Positions 1 through 8,934 of a stretch of 50,604 bases of DNA are shown one piece after another. Position 1 is the first letter of the stretch. The number at the start of each line of letters is the position of its first letter. The position numbers and the translations under genes were made by a program. The stretch covers positions 1 to 50,604 of the forward strand of contig JAJZOL010000105.1 of the NCBI GenBank assembly GCA_021811565.1, written 5' to 3'. The DNA is from a bacterium. GTDB taxonomy: Bacteria; Armatimonadota; Chthonomonadetes; Chthonomonadales; CAJBBX01. Below the pieces are notes generated by a model. The model did no database searches and was not told the DNA's origin. It saw only the letters and a list, made by a program, of their open reading frames with translations.

Positions 1-901
1 GGTATACGAGGCAAGTGTAATTCCAGAAGGAGGATTGATGGCGGATTCACAGGGGAATCTATATGGCACCACAACCGAAGGTGGAGCCAATGGGTTCGGA
101 ACGGTCTTCGAACAGTCCGAAACCAACAACAAAGCGTATGCACAACTTCACAGTTTCGTTTATAGCGACGGATATGGACCGCAATGCACATTGACGATGG
201 ATGCACAAGGCGATCTTTATGGAACCACCTCTTATAGCGGGGTTAATGACGACGGAACTATTTTCAAAATCGCTCCGGGTGGTATTTTCACCACCATTTA
301 CGACTTTCCCGTTGTGTCGGTAAACATGCGTTCCAATGTTTACGTGGATTCACTTGGCAATCTTTATGGAACCACTCAGTACGGCGGTCTCCAAGGGTTT
401 GGAGACGTGTATGAATTAACATCCAATGGCATCGTTAAGATATTGCATAGTTTTAACTCGACGGATGGGGCAAACCCTGAAAAAGGTTCCCTTACAATGG
501 ACGCACTTAACAACCTTTATGGATGCACCACAAACGGCGGGGCTTATGGCAAAGGGGTTGTTTTCAAATTGATGCCTTCAAATGGCGCTTACACCCTCTT
601 GCACAGTTTCAACGGGACGGACGGAGCCTATCCTCTTAGGGTATCCATACTCCTTGACAGTCAAGGGAATCTCTACGGAACAACTGAAGAAGGCGGGGCC
701 TATGACAAAGGGGTTGTTTTCAAGCTGACTCCTAACGGCGTATACACCATTCTTCACAGCTTCAACGGAACGGATGGTAATATGCCGAATACCGGTTTAA
801 CCATGGACAGCCAAGGGAATCTATACGGAATCACAGAGGCTGGCGGAGCGAATTATTTGGGAACGATTTATGAGATCAAAGGTGCCGTGAGCACGCCTTA
901 G
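1..901 (+). CDS. GloVer-repeat (TIGR03803-like) protein, 3' part
   Basis: The frame is open to the left edge, so the true start lies outside the window. The translation is a tandem array of units of roughly 35-50 residues with the core D-x-x-GNLYGTT-x-x-GG-x-x-x-x-GTVF(K/E)L followed by a (L)HSFNGTDG segment; at least six copies are visible. This is the Gloeobacter/Verrucomicrobia (GloVer) repeat, which probably folds as a beta-propeller-like surface or secreted protein of unknown function. No C-terminal anchor is seen; the protein ends on the last repeat plus a short tail. The first about 8 codons do not fit the repeat and derive from a probable chimeric contig end. A strong hairpin follows the stop. 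Confidence 0.85.
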   Translation, partial: VYEASVIPEGGLMADSQGNLYGTTTEGGANGFGTVFEQSETNNKAYAQLHSFVYSDGYGPQCTLTMDAQGDLYGTTSYSGVNDDGTIFKIAPGGIFTTIYDFPVVSVNMRSNVYVDSLGNLYGTTQYGGLQGFGDVYELTSNGIVKILHSFNSTDGANPEKGSLTMDALNNLYGCTTNGGAYGKGVVFKLMPSNGAYTLLHSFNGTDGAYPLRVSILLDSQGNLYGTTEEGGAYDKGVVFKLTPNGVYTILHSFNGTDGNMPNTGLTMDSQGNLYGITEAGGANYLGTIYEIKGAVSTP

Positions 902-928
902 ATCGAATTTACGCACAGCCATCAAGTC

Positions 929-973
929 AAAAAACGAAGGGGGGGACGGAACCATCTTCCCCCCTTCGTTTTT
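929..973. terminator. bidirectional intrinsic terminator
   Basis: The arms at 930-944 and 959-973 are exact inverted complements (AAAAACGAAGGGGGG and its complement) around a loop of about 14 nt. A-run and T-run flank the stem, so it can serve both the plus-strand GloVer gene and the minus-strand BON lipoprotein gene that converge here. Confidence 0.9.
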
Positions 974-980
974 GATTCCA

Positions 981-1316
981 TTATCTCCCTTGTATGGTCA
1001 GCATGTTATATGCGCCGATGGGGAGATTGTTGTTTGTCTGCACCTTGGATGCGTCCATCATCGCCTGTTCGGATTGCGCTGTGCTTTGGACGGTGCCCAT
1101 GAGAGTGAGTCTGTTGTTCTCCACCTTTACGGTGATGCTCGCCCCCTTGAGCGCTGGGTCGGCGTTGATGGCGTCTTGGATGAGCTTCACCGTGGCGTTA
1201 TCAGGAACGGGCGCATTGCTCCCTGCCACGACGCCGTCATTGCTATGCGAACTGCACCCCGCCAGCAGAATTAAACCCGCCAGACCGCAAAGGGGGATTA
1301 TCGATTTAATTCTCAT
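981..1316 (-). CDS. BON-domain lipoprotein
   Basis: This 111-residue protein starts with a lipoprotein signal peptide (lipobox LAGC near residues 18-21), so the mature N-terminal Cys should be lipidated. A linker leads to one BON-like module (about residues 41-108, with VKLIQDAINADPALKG, then ITVKVENNRLTLMGTV). BON domains in OsmY-type proteins are thought to bind phospholipid surfaces in the periplasm or outer membrane. A GGAG-type ribosome binding site (AAAAGGAGCGTGT) precedes the ATG. The gene ends at the shared terminator at 929-973 and is separated by about 100 bp from the pseudopilin gene upstream of it. The function is general envelope maintenance by family analogy only. Confidence 0.8.
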   Translation of the reverse strand: MRIKSIIPLCGLAGLILLAGCSSHSNDGVVAGSNAPVPDNATVKLIQDAINADPALKGASITVKVENNRLTLMGTVQSTAQSEQAMMDASKVQTNNNLPIGAYNMLTIQGR

Positions 1317-1413
1317 ACACGCTCCTTTTCAAAAAAATAACATTCCAACTATTTCGAGCGGACTTTCCCGGAAACCTGCAACATGCGCCGGAAAAGTCCG
1401 TCGAACCAAGGAC

Positions 1414-2181
1414 TTACTGTCCGCGCATGGTGTATTGGAAATAGTATCCGTTATAACCTTTTTGCTGCAACGCACCAAGGCTCATCGCCTTCACATGTCC
1501 GTCACACCAGAGTACATTCGTCATGTTGTTATGACGTGCAACGGTGCACCCCTCCGTGCCATTCGCAGGCACGAACCAGCCCAATTGTTCGTATCCTGCG
1601 TCGTTCCAAATAGGAGGATCACCGTTCGGCCAGTCAACCTGGTAAGTACCGTTGCCGTCCGTTACCCAAATCGTTGATGCGGGGTTCATCAAACTGGATA
1701 AGGTATACCCCTGTCCTCCATTGCTGTTACCCGGTCCCAAATCCGGATAACCTTGTCCCCAATAGGAGGAGTTCATGGCGTAGCTGCCATAGTGATGGTT
1801 GTCCCAGCCGGTAAGCTGGTAATAGGGGATGTAAGTGGGGCTGGCGCCGTAAAGCCCCTGATCATCCGGACAGGTGAATATCTGCGTGGATTTGGCGTAG
1901 GGGAGAACCTCGTCCATCCATTTCCAGCCAAATCCCACGGATGGCGGAGCGGAACCAAACGGAGTGCCCATCCACGATTGAGGAAGATGCTCATCGTAAT
2001 CCTGTGAATACTGCATACAAGCCAATCCGATCTGCTGCAGATTGCTTGCGCATGAAATTTGTCTCGCTTTTTCTCGCGCTTGAGCGAAAACAGGGAATAG
2101 AATTGCCGCAAGAATCGCTATAATGGCTATAACGACAAGCAATTCAATTAATGTGAAACCAAATTGATGTTTTGCTTTCAA
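1414..2181 (-). CDS. DUF1559-type pseudopilin (type IV pilin-like secreted protein)
   Basis: The 255-residue product has the class III prepilin head: a short basic leader, G|FTLIELL cleavage site and a hydrophobic helix ending in [16 protein letters not shown], followed by the [12 protein letters not shown] segment and [10 protein letters not shown]. The C-terminal motif [16 protein letters not shown] is the H-x-x-DGH signature used to define the large paralog families in Armatimonadota and Planctomycetota. The start is TTG at 2181, supported by an AAAGGA site 8 nt upstream and by the absence of a suitable in-frame ATG. It is likely processed by a prepilin peptidase and displayed by a type II secretion/type IV pilus-like machine; no such machine is in the window. 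Confidence 0.88.
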   Translation of the reverse strand: MKAKHQFGFTLIELLVVIAIIAILAAILFPVFAQAREKARQISCASNLQQIGLACMQYSQDYDEHLPQSWMGTPFGSAPPSVGFGWKWMDEVLPYAKSTQIFTCPDDQGLYGASPTYIPYYQLTGWDNHHYGSYAMNSSYWGQGYPDLGPGNSNGGQGYTLSSLMNPASTIWVTDGNGTYQVDWPNGDPPIWNDAGYEQLGWFVPANGTEGCTVARHNNMTNVLWCDGHVKAMSLGALQQKGYNGYYFQYTMRGQ

Positions 2182-2426
2182 AGAATGATCCTTTCCAACC
2201 TAAATTAACATATAGAGATGGCATGGTGATGAAAGCCAACTTGTTGACGGATTGCACCTTATGGTTGACATTTTTACAACTGCATTCGGCAATAAAGCAG
2301 GAGGAACGGGGTTATCAATCAACAAAGCGAAATAGGCAAAGTGGAATTACACTTGCCTCGTATACCATACCAACCGCATGCCTCTCTATGTTTAAATTTA
2401 GGCAGACTCTGTGAAATTCGTGATTT

Positions 2427-2455
2427 ATTATATCGAATTTCGCCTGTTATGTCAA
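2427..2455 (-). promoter_or_regulatory. perfect sigma-70 consensus promoter for the pseudopilin gene
   Basis: On the minus strand TTGACA (2455-2450) and TATAAT (2432-2427) are separated by exactly 17 nt, matching the housekeeping consensus at all twelve positions. Transcription would begin near 2420, leaving a leader of about 240 nt before the TTG start at 2181. Confidence 0.8.
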
Positions 2456-2580
2456 TTGATCAACTCACACATGTTATTATGGATAAATGATGAGGATATA
2501 CGGACGGACTTTGCTGCATGCATGACGGAAATGATACGCGTAAGCGCTGGAACGTCGGTTGGAACCATTTGAGCGGGACG

Positions 2581-2612
2581 AAAAAAAAAGCCCCGCATGA
2601 TGCGGGGCTTGG
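2581..2612 (-). terminator. intrinsic terminator of the repeat outer-membrane protein gene
   Basis: The minus-strand transcript forms AAGCCCCGCA-TCAT-TGCGGGGCTT followed by nine T residues. It lies 15-40 nt after the stop codon of the 1135-residue protein gene. Confidence 0.92.
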
Positions 2613-2624
2613 ATTTTCCATGTG

Positions 2625-5600
2625 TTAAAAAGTGGATTTATACTCCACGTTCGTCTGCAGATTGTAGTAAGAGGTGGCGTGGTTGGTCATGTAATTGGTC
2701 GAAAGCGTTAGGTAGTGATCCGAATCCAGCTTGGTATCATACGCCAATTGGAAATTTTCCGTGTCCGCAGGCTGCCCAACCACTTGATGACTTAAATCCA
2801 CATTGTATCCGACTTGAATCGTGCTCAGTTTATCTATGTTCCCTTGAAGTCCGCCACCGAACATGTTGGTGCCTGTATTCAAAGTGACATTCTTCGCCAT
2901 GGTGTAGTTAATATTCATCTTCAAGGTTTTATCCAGTTGCTGGTTGAAGGCGAAAGTGGACGCTTTGGTCTGCTGCACCACGCCCACCGGAGTGGACGGT
3001 AAAGAGTTGTATGTCCAGGCAACCGATGTAAGCGCACCGAGTTTGTAATCCGCCGAGTATGTGCGAGATAAAATCAACTGGCCGAAATTAACGTTCATAG
3101 CGTTGTACAAAACATGCATGTGGAACGGCAGTTTCTGATTTGGATCACTCGTAAACTCAAAGGAGCGTGAAACGAGCCCGGTGTTGTTCGCATTGAGCGT
3201 TCCGCCATAATTTAATGAAATGAGATTTTTCATGAACATGCCGCTGATTTTGCCGCCTGTTTGGTTAGTTTGATGTCCGGAGTTGATTGATGTAGCCATG
3301 TTTGCGGAAATCGTCAAGCTCTTAAAACCGAGAATGTTCATAGGCTTGGCGTTGCCCAGCGAATAATCCAGCACTTTATTGATGGGCTGGTTTGTTTGCC
3401 GGATCAGAGCGTAGTTGCAGGAGACGTTTAAATCTCTGCCAACGGGGCTTGACGCTCCAAACCCTTCCGAGTTGATAATCGCTCCCGTATTTTGATCCCA
3501 TGTGCTGCCCTGATTCGCATTCATCTTCAATGTTTTCGTGACCATGGAGTCTATTTTAATGAAATGAGCCAGTTGGCTTGTTCCGTTGTTGGTGTTCACC
3601 ATTGCGAAAGCGCTGTTCAAATTGAATTTCGGGCTCGCAGCCCAATTGTACAAAATGTTGCTTGTGTTTTGATCGTTCCAAATCCCATTCGAGCCTTGGT
3701 TCAGTTGCTCTTGAGAGATGTTCAAATACATGGTTTTATTTGGATGGAGTTCCAAATTGATTAAATTATGCACGTCACCGGTTTGCACCTTGGAGTTCTG
3801 GAAGTAATTATTCCCTTCCGAGAGAATGGATACATGCATTCCAGGTCCGTCGGTCCAATTCAAGCTATGGTTCCAAATGCTCCTTGACATATCCGCAGTG
3901 GAGTTAGTGGCATCATAGAGGCTTGAGGCGATATTCAGATTTTTAATCCCGGTTAGATTCAACCCGAAATTATACCGGTTGAAACCGACTTCGGAGGCGA
4001 TGCTCTGCTGTTCTGCCGGTGTGATACCGGACAATCCCATCGCTTGGTTGAAATTCGGCGACACATTGGATGTGCCGAATTGCAGATCCAACCCTTTCAT
4101 GGCGTAATGCAGATCGTTGCGTTGCAGTCCGTTGTTATCTCCTTGAAGACTTAATCTATCAAATGTCAACGATGATCCCTTGCCGATTGTCCATTGAGTA
4201 TTCAAGTCCAAGCGATGCAAACCCCGCTCCGCCGCCACATCCTGAATATCCGCAGGTGTCATTCCCCCCAAATCCATCGCACGGGTGAAATTAGCGTCCG
4301 TGTTTGCCATTTTCAAACCGATTTGAAAATTCTTCGCGCCGTAATCCAACGATTGCCGCGTCAATCCGCTTTGCGAATCGCCTACGCTAAGATTGGTGAA
4401 GTTTAACGACGAAGTTTTATTCAGCGCGAGTTTCATTCCCAAATTGGTGGTGTGCATGCCCGCTTCATTGCCCAGTTGCGCCTTTTCAAAGTTATCAAGC
4501 GATGCAAGTCGGTTGAACCCCTGGCTGATATTCTGATCCATATAGTTCAAAGTAAGATTGGCAAGGTTGATGTCCATGGAATTGCGCATGACTCCGCCCG
4601 TGCTATCCCCGATATTGGCGAAATTGAGTGTCATGGCTCCTTTTTTGCCCAAAGCGGTTTGGACGCTCATCAAACTGCGCGACAATCCGCTGTCACCTGC
4701 GAGTTGAACCTTGTCCAAGGGGGTCACTGAGTTGGCGGCAGCGTTTGGGTCGAACTGCTGATGGATTGCAAGGGCAAGATCGCTCTTCTCGGCGTCAGTC
4801 ATACTTGTAAAACGATTGAAGGAAGTCCCGGCCTGACTCTCGAAATAACTGACCTTGAACCCCTTTGAACCGTATTGGACATTTTGCTGCGCCAAAGCGC
4901 CGGAAGCATCGCCCATGGTTGAACTGTTGAAATTCAAGTAACTCGATTTTTCCGAACCGAACCCCAAGGAGATGTTGTTTCGCGAAACTCCCTTTTCCAA
5001 AGCCAATTGCCCGGCGTTCGCATTGGACAGATTTCCAAACGTATTGAAGGTGTTTCCCACCATCTGATTTGACATGTTCACATGAAAAGCTTTGCCCGTA
5101 TATCCCACGCTTTGCTGAAGTATTTGACCCGTCTGATCATGAATTGTGTTCCAGTCGAAGGACATCGCCCCGCCGCCGGTCATTTTCAATCCGCCGCCGA
5201 ATCCCAGCCTTTGAATGCCTTTCTCCTTCTCCAAAGCCGCCAACTGAGACTGTTGCGTGGAGCCGCTTTGAAGCATATTGTAGCCTGCGAAGTTCGATCC
5301 CACATCCTGGAAATTCGCATGGAAGGAGGCGGCGCCGGCGTTCAGGTTCAAATTTTGCAGGATGAGATGATCCGACTTGGCGTTCGGAGCGAGTTGCTTC
5401 AACGCTGCCGGTTGGGTGGGAGCGAAACCTTCCTGCACCATGTTATTAGAGTTCATCCCCGGCGTGCTGAAATAGACCATGCTGTTCAATCCGCCGGATC
5501 CCATCTTGCTGTTAATATTCATTCCGTAGGTGTTGAACGTCTGGGAATTGACCGAGGCGACCCCCGCTCCGAAGTTCATACTTGCGCCTGCCACGTTCAG

Positions 5601-6032
5601 GGCCAGGATGCCAAGTGGCGTGGCGGTGGAGGCGGGAGCGGCGGCGTCGTAAGTGTAAGTCACGCCAATCGTATCAAACCGCAGTATCGGCTGGGAGAAA
5701 TAGATGGAACCGGTCGCGTAATCCACGAAATAGTCCGTGCCATTGATCAATGGCAATCCGTTTTTCGTAACGCGCATGGTGTCCGGAACAATGTTACCAT
5801 GGCTCAGCATATAGCCTGCATTGGTTCCATTTCCAGGCAACTCCTCACGGCATGTTTGAGGTTTCACGGGTTTTGCGGGAGTTGCAGTCGTGGCGGCGGT
5901 CGACCCGGAACCGAACCCGGCCTCCTGGATTCCCGCCGTCTGGGCTATGGAACCCGATAAGAGCATAGTGAGAGCTGAGAGCGAGATCACTGTGTGAAGC
6001 AATGTTCGGTTGTAGAGATTGATGCGTTTCAT
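2625..6032 (-). CDS. large outer-membrane beta-barrel protein with 76-79 residue internal repeats
   Basis: This 1135-residue protein has a signal peptide (about 1-30), then an N-terminal domain (about 70-130) with the pattern NG-x-x-L-x-x-GTDYFVDYATGSIYF, seen in the N-terminal parts of some large diderm surface proteins such as SprA. From about residue 270 it carries at least six tandem units starting E-x-G (at E270, E346, D447, E523, E602, E681), each with alternating beta-strand patterns around L-x-F, GD-x-x-G-L-x-x-Q, Y-x-x-K and FN-R. The C-terminal half is also rich in amphipathic strands and the last residue is Phe, as expected for a BAM-assembled barrel. It sits 35 bp behind the anti-sigma gene, probably one operon. 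I do not recognise the specific family; a membrane location is inferred. Confidence 0.75.
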   Translation of the reverse strand: MKRINLYNRTLLHTVISLSALTMLLSGSIAQTAGIQEAGFGSGSTAATTATPAKPVKPQTCREELPGNGTNAGYMLSHGNIVPDTMRVTKNGLPLINGTDYFVDYATGSIYFSQPILRFDTIGVTYTYDAAAPASTATPLGILALNVAGASMNFGAGVASVNSQTFNTYGMNINSKMGSGGLNSMVYFSTPGMNSNNMVQEGFAPTQPAALKQLAPNAKSDHLILQNLNLNAGAASFHANFQDVGSNFAGYNMLQSGSTQQSQLAALEKEKGIQRLGFGGGLKMTGGGAMSFDWNTIHDQTGQILQQSVGYTGKAFHVNMSNQMVGNTFNTFGNLSNANAGQLALEKGVSRNNISLGFGSEKSSYLNFNSSTMGDASGALAQQNVQYGSKGFKVSYFESQAGTSFNRFTSMTDAEKSDLALAIHQQFDPNAAANSVTPLDKVQLAGDSGLSRSLMSVQTALGKKGAMTLNFANIGDSTGGVMRNSMDINLANLTLNYMDQNISQGFNRLASLDNFEKAQLGNEAGMHTTNLGMKLALNKTSSLNFTNLSVGDSQSGLTRQSLDYGAKNFQIGLKMANTDANFTRAMDLGGMTPADIQDVAAERGLHRLDLNTQWTIGKGSSLTFDRLSLQGDNNGLQRNDLHYAMKGLDLQFGTSNVSPNFNQAMGLSGITPAEQQSIASEVGFNRYNFGLNLTGIKNLNIASSLYDATNSTADMSRSIWNHSLNWTDGPGMHVSILSEGNNYFQNSKVQTGDVHNLINLELHPNKTMYLNISQEQLNQGSNGIWNDQNTSNILYNWAASPKFNLNSAFAMVNTNNGTSQLAHFIKIDSMVTKTLKMNANQGSTWDQNTGAIINSEGFGASSPVGRDLNVSCNYALIRQTNQPINKVLDYSLGNAKPMNILGFKSLTISANMATSINSGHQTNQTGGKISGMFMKNLISLNYGGTLNANNTGLVSRSFEFTSDPNQKLPFHMHVLYNAMNVNFGQLILSRTYSADYKLGALTSVAWTYNSLPSTPVGVVQQTKASTFAFNQQLDKTLKMNINYTMAKNVTLNTGTNMFGGGLQGNIDKLSTIQVGYNVDLSHQVVGQPADTENFQLAYDTKLDSDHYLTLSTNYMTNHATSYYNLQTNVEYKSTF

Positions 6033-6067
6033 CGTAACAACTCATTCATGGGACACTGATTGGCGGA

Positions 6068-7054
6068 TTAAAAATTGCTTTTTAGCAAATCCACCCGTAT
6101 TTCGTGATTATCGGTGCGAATGGATGCGGGGACGCTCCACTCGCTGTTTTGTTGTCTCAAAGAGTTTTTCAAATTGCTAAGCGTCGCCATTTGCTCCGGG
6201 TTAACAGCAGATGGCATGGAAGCCAGCACGATGTGAACCGGTTCACGATCCACTTGCGGCGCCGGAGGAACCGTTGCGACGGGCGGAGTGATGTTTGTAA
6301 TGTTTGTTGACCCCGGAACCGACGGCTTGGAGACGGTTGATGGAACCACTGATGTTGTCGGCGCTGTGGCTACGGATGCGGACGCGATGTCATCGGAGGA
6401 CGGAGCCTTCATACGCATTTCACTCATTGAAGCCCCCCCGACATGCGAAATCCTGATCTCCTGGGTGGGTTTACGTCGGTTCGTCTCCTCTCGGGGAGCC
6501 CATGCAAAGCTCATTTTTGGCTCCAATCGTTTTGCTTCAAAGGAGCGTTTCGTCACGGAACGCGGGCTCTTCACCGCAACTCCGACAATCGGAGATGGAA
6601 GAGCGTTAACGATCGAGTTCTCCTTTTTATTCAAGGCGGGAGGCAACCCGGGAAGATTAACCGACTGAGGCGCCAACTGAGCGATAACCGGATTTCCGCT
6701 TGGCTGTGGTTGATGACGGTTCAAAGCGATGACGCTCACAAGAAGCAGAGATGCCGCCACCAAACCCATCGCTCGCATCGGCATGGGTACGGGAAGCGAT
6801 TGCCAGGCGGTTCGAAGCCGACCTATGAGGGTGGGACGGTTCACCGTGGCGTCCAAAATGCGCCGATGAAGCTCCAAGGGAGGCTCCACCTCAGGCATTT
6901 TGGAAAGAATAAGTCCGCTTCCCTTAAGAAAGCTGGCTTCCGCTCGACAATGTTCGCAGCTCAGGAGATGCTCTTCAACGATTCTTGCCTCTTCCGAGGA
7001 GGCTTCTCCATCGGACCAGACCGAGAGCAAATCCCACATTTCATCGCATTTCAT
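6068..7054 (-). CDS. anti-sigma factor with zinc-finger N-terminus (RsiW/ChrR-type ZAS domain)
   Basis: The first 40 residues carry the H-x3-C-x2-C signature (H29, C33, C36 in E-E-H-L-L-S-C-E-H-C), the ZAS fold that binds ECF sigma factors in the cytoplasm. A membrane segment lies at about residues 94-110, followed by a long Pro/Thr/Ser-rich periplasmic tail of about 215 residues. I chose the ATG at 7054 because AAGGAGGAGGGG lies just upstream; a longer reading frame exists but would bury that site. No sigma factor gene is adjacent, which is unusual since the two are normally neighbours. The gene is followed at 35 bp by the repeat outer-membrane protein, suggesting an envelope-stress or surface-switching role. 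Confidence 0.8.
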   Translation of the reverse strand: MKCDEMWDLLSVWSDGEASSEEARIVEEHLLSCEHCRAEASFLKGSGLILSKMPEVEPPLELHRRILDATVNRPTLIGRLRTAWQSLPVPMPMRAMGLVAASLLLVSVIALNRHQPQPSGNPVIAQLAPQSVNLPGLPPALNKKENSIVNALPSPIVGVAVKSPRSVTKRSFEAKRLEPKMSFAWAPREETNRRKPTQEIRISHVGGASMSEMRMKAPSSDDIASASVATAPTTSVVPSTVSKPSVPGSTNITNITPPVATVPPAPQVDREPVHIVLASMPSAVNPEQMATLSNLKNSLRQQNSEWSVPASIRTDNHEIRVDLLKSNF

Positions 7055-7307
7055 CTTTTTCCCCTCCTCCTTGTTGGAGGTTGCCAAGCATATAAATTAG
7101 TGAATTATGAAAATACAATTAATGAGACAACGTGGAGAGGAAAATGTTGCAGGAAACCTGAAAAAATTTTAAGTTTTTTTTCCCACTGTTTGCGAAAATA
7201 ATTCCGAGGAAGGCGGTGGGCAAAACGATGCGTTCACGGCACCCCTTTTTGCCTCCCCCTGCGCCGAGGGCTTTCTCCGTTATCGGCGAGTGGCGAGCAT
7301 CGCGTCG

Positions 7308-8774
7308 TTACAATTTTATGAGACGCGCCTCCCTTTCGTAAGTATGGAAGGGGTTCTTCAAGTCCATCTGACGATTTTTTTCAAGATAGATCGCGTCCCA
7401 GTCAATGACATAGCGCGTCGAGGGATGGGCGAGCAGTTTACTCACAATCATGCCTCTTCCACAGGCGCGCGTATTGTTCGGAGGATTGACCACGGCGTAT
7501 CCGACGCTCTTCTCCTCCGTCACGCGCGGCATCATCCCCGAATCCTCCAGCGCGGCGTGTATGCTCACACTCGGATTGAGGTTGTGATACTCCAGATCCA
7601 GGCTCTGCAACGAATCATCCTGCCAGGAGATATTCTCCTCGTCAATATACTGCTGATAGAGAACACGTTTCGCAGACCAATCCAAACGATCCGAAGTTGA
7701 AAGTGGATCGCGCTCAAGATCATCCAATATTTTCTCCCATTCACGCAGGAGACGGTCCGTTTTGGCGTCATGACCGCCCATCTTCTTCAGGGCGGCTTCC
7801 AGATAGAGCCTTTGGATATCGACAGCGGAAATAGTGCGCCCGTTACGCAATCGGACGATCCAGCGATATGACGGATCTCGTGAAACGGATCGCAAAGTAT
7901 CAATGGGATCCAACAACTCGGTGTTTCGGGGTGCGCAATTCTCCTCGATCAGATCAAGTACAAGACTTGTCGTGCCGATCTTGAGATAGGTGGCGTATTC
8001 ACTCATATTCGATTCGCCGAAGAGTATATGCAGCCGATGCAGATTGGAATAGTTGTAATAGTTATCCCACTTGGGATTGATGATGGCTCGATTGAACCGA
8101 ACGCGTGAGGAGATGGTTTTCACGATGTGGTCGGCGCGCTGAGAAAGCTGAAAATTGACTGTCGGATCGATCTCCACGCCGTAAAAGTTGCTCACCCACA
8201 CGTAGTCCACTTCATGCTCGCCCAAGGTCATGATATTGGATTTGCTGCTCGGACGCGTAAGCCGATGACCTCCCACGCGTCCCGCTCCTGCGAAAATCTG
8301 ACGGGTCGCTAAAAACGGAAGGAGGTCCGAGAGCGCATCGGTGAAGAAACGATCCTCAATTTGAACCAGGTAGTTTTCGTGACATCCGAAAGTATGCCCT
8401 CCGAAGTGATCAATCGCGTTATTATGGAAACTGACCCCTTCCGCGATACCCATGTCATCCAGGATGTTTTGCAGGAGTTCTCTTCCCGCCCTGTCATAAA
8501 GCACGATATCGTCGAAATCCAGACACTCCGGCGTTGCGTACTCCTCATGACTGCCCACGGCGTCGATGTAGAGTCTGCCTCCATTACGCAGGAACCCACC
8601 CGCCCTTGCGGGCTCGAACGCGTAATCCCTGGCGTGAAGGTCAATCACCCCAAGACGTCTATTGCAAAATGCATGGTCCTTGACCTTTTCCACAACCTCC
8701 TCCACGGAGCCTAGGGAAGAATCTCGCACCATGCATCCAAATTCAGTCTCAATTCCAAAAATTCTCTTTTCCAT
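7308..8774 (-). CDS. PafA/Dop family enzyme (Pup or UBact ligase/deamidase-like)
   Basis: The 489-residue protein shows the carboxylate-amine ligase fold of the pupylation enzymes: GIETEFG at residues 7-13, NGGRLYID with the catalytic Asp, SHEEYATPEC, the FGCHENYL segment, LPFLATRQIFAGAGRVG, QLSQRADHI, and RLHILFGESNMSEYATYLK with GTTSLVLDLIEE. Known members attach (PafA) or deamidate/remove (Dop) the small modifier Pup, feeding the bacterial proteasome. The middle (GTTSLVLDLIEE, LDDLERDP, ENISW) resembles Dop, while the C-terminus (IDWDAIYL, LKNPFHTYEREARLI) resembles PafA, and the long Dop loop is reduced, so I do not assign either. The ATG at 8774 gives the family N-terminus. No modifier, ATPase or proteasome gene is in the window. 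Confidence 0.85.
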   Translation of the reverse strand: MEKRIFGIETEFGCMVRDSSLGSVEEVVEKVKDHAFCNRRLGVIDLHARDYAFEPARAGGFLRNGGRLYIDAVGSHEEYATPECLDFDDIVLYDRAGRELLQNILDDMGIAEGVSFHNNAIDHFGGHTFGCHENYLVQIEDRFFTDALSDLLPFLATRQIFAGAGRVGGHRLTRPSSKSNIMTLGEHEVDYVWVSNFYGVEIDPTVNFQLSQRADHIVKTISSRVRFNRAIINPKWDNYYNYSNLHRLHILFGESNMSEYATYLKIGTTSLVLDLIEENCAPRNTELLDPIDTLRSVSRDPSYRWIVRLRNGRTISAVDIQRLYLEAALKKMGGHDAKTDRLLREWEKILDDLERDPLSTSDRLDWSAKRVLYQQYIDEENISWQDDSLQSLDLEYHNLNPSVSIHAALEDSGMMPRVTEEKSVGYAVVNPPNNTRACGRGMIVSKLLAHPSTRYVIDWDAIYLEKNRQMDLKNPFHTYEREARLIKL

Positions 8775-8934
8775 GACAGCCGAACACTTTCTTGTATCGA
8801 ACATTCCGCAAACGACCGGATGAAGCAATTCATATGGGAATACTCATCAAAGGCTGTAATGGTTCCATCCATGCCCCTTTCCAACCATAAACATGGTATG
8901 AAATCACGCGAATGGAAAGGAATCTATTTCAACG

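Larger units (their letters stand above)
2182..2624. other. intergenic region with promoter, long leader and terminator
   Basis: No credible gene is present. The region holds the ribosome binding site and about 240 nt 5' leader of the pseudopilin gene, its consensus promoter at 2427-2455, and the terminator of the large outer-membrane protein gene at 2588-2610. The leader also contains the 25-nt stretch (2342-2366) that reappears inverted at the left end of the window. Confidence 0.7.

Noticed and set aside
994-1677. 227-residue plus-strand frame
   Set aside because: It runs antisense to the BON lipoprotein and pseudopilin genes, which have ribosome binding sites and clear family motifs.
5082-5960. 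292-residue plus-strand frame
   Set aside because: Antisense to the large outer-membrane protein gene; no domain pattern or ribosome binding site.
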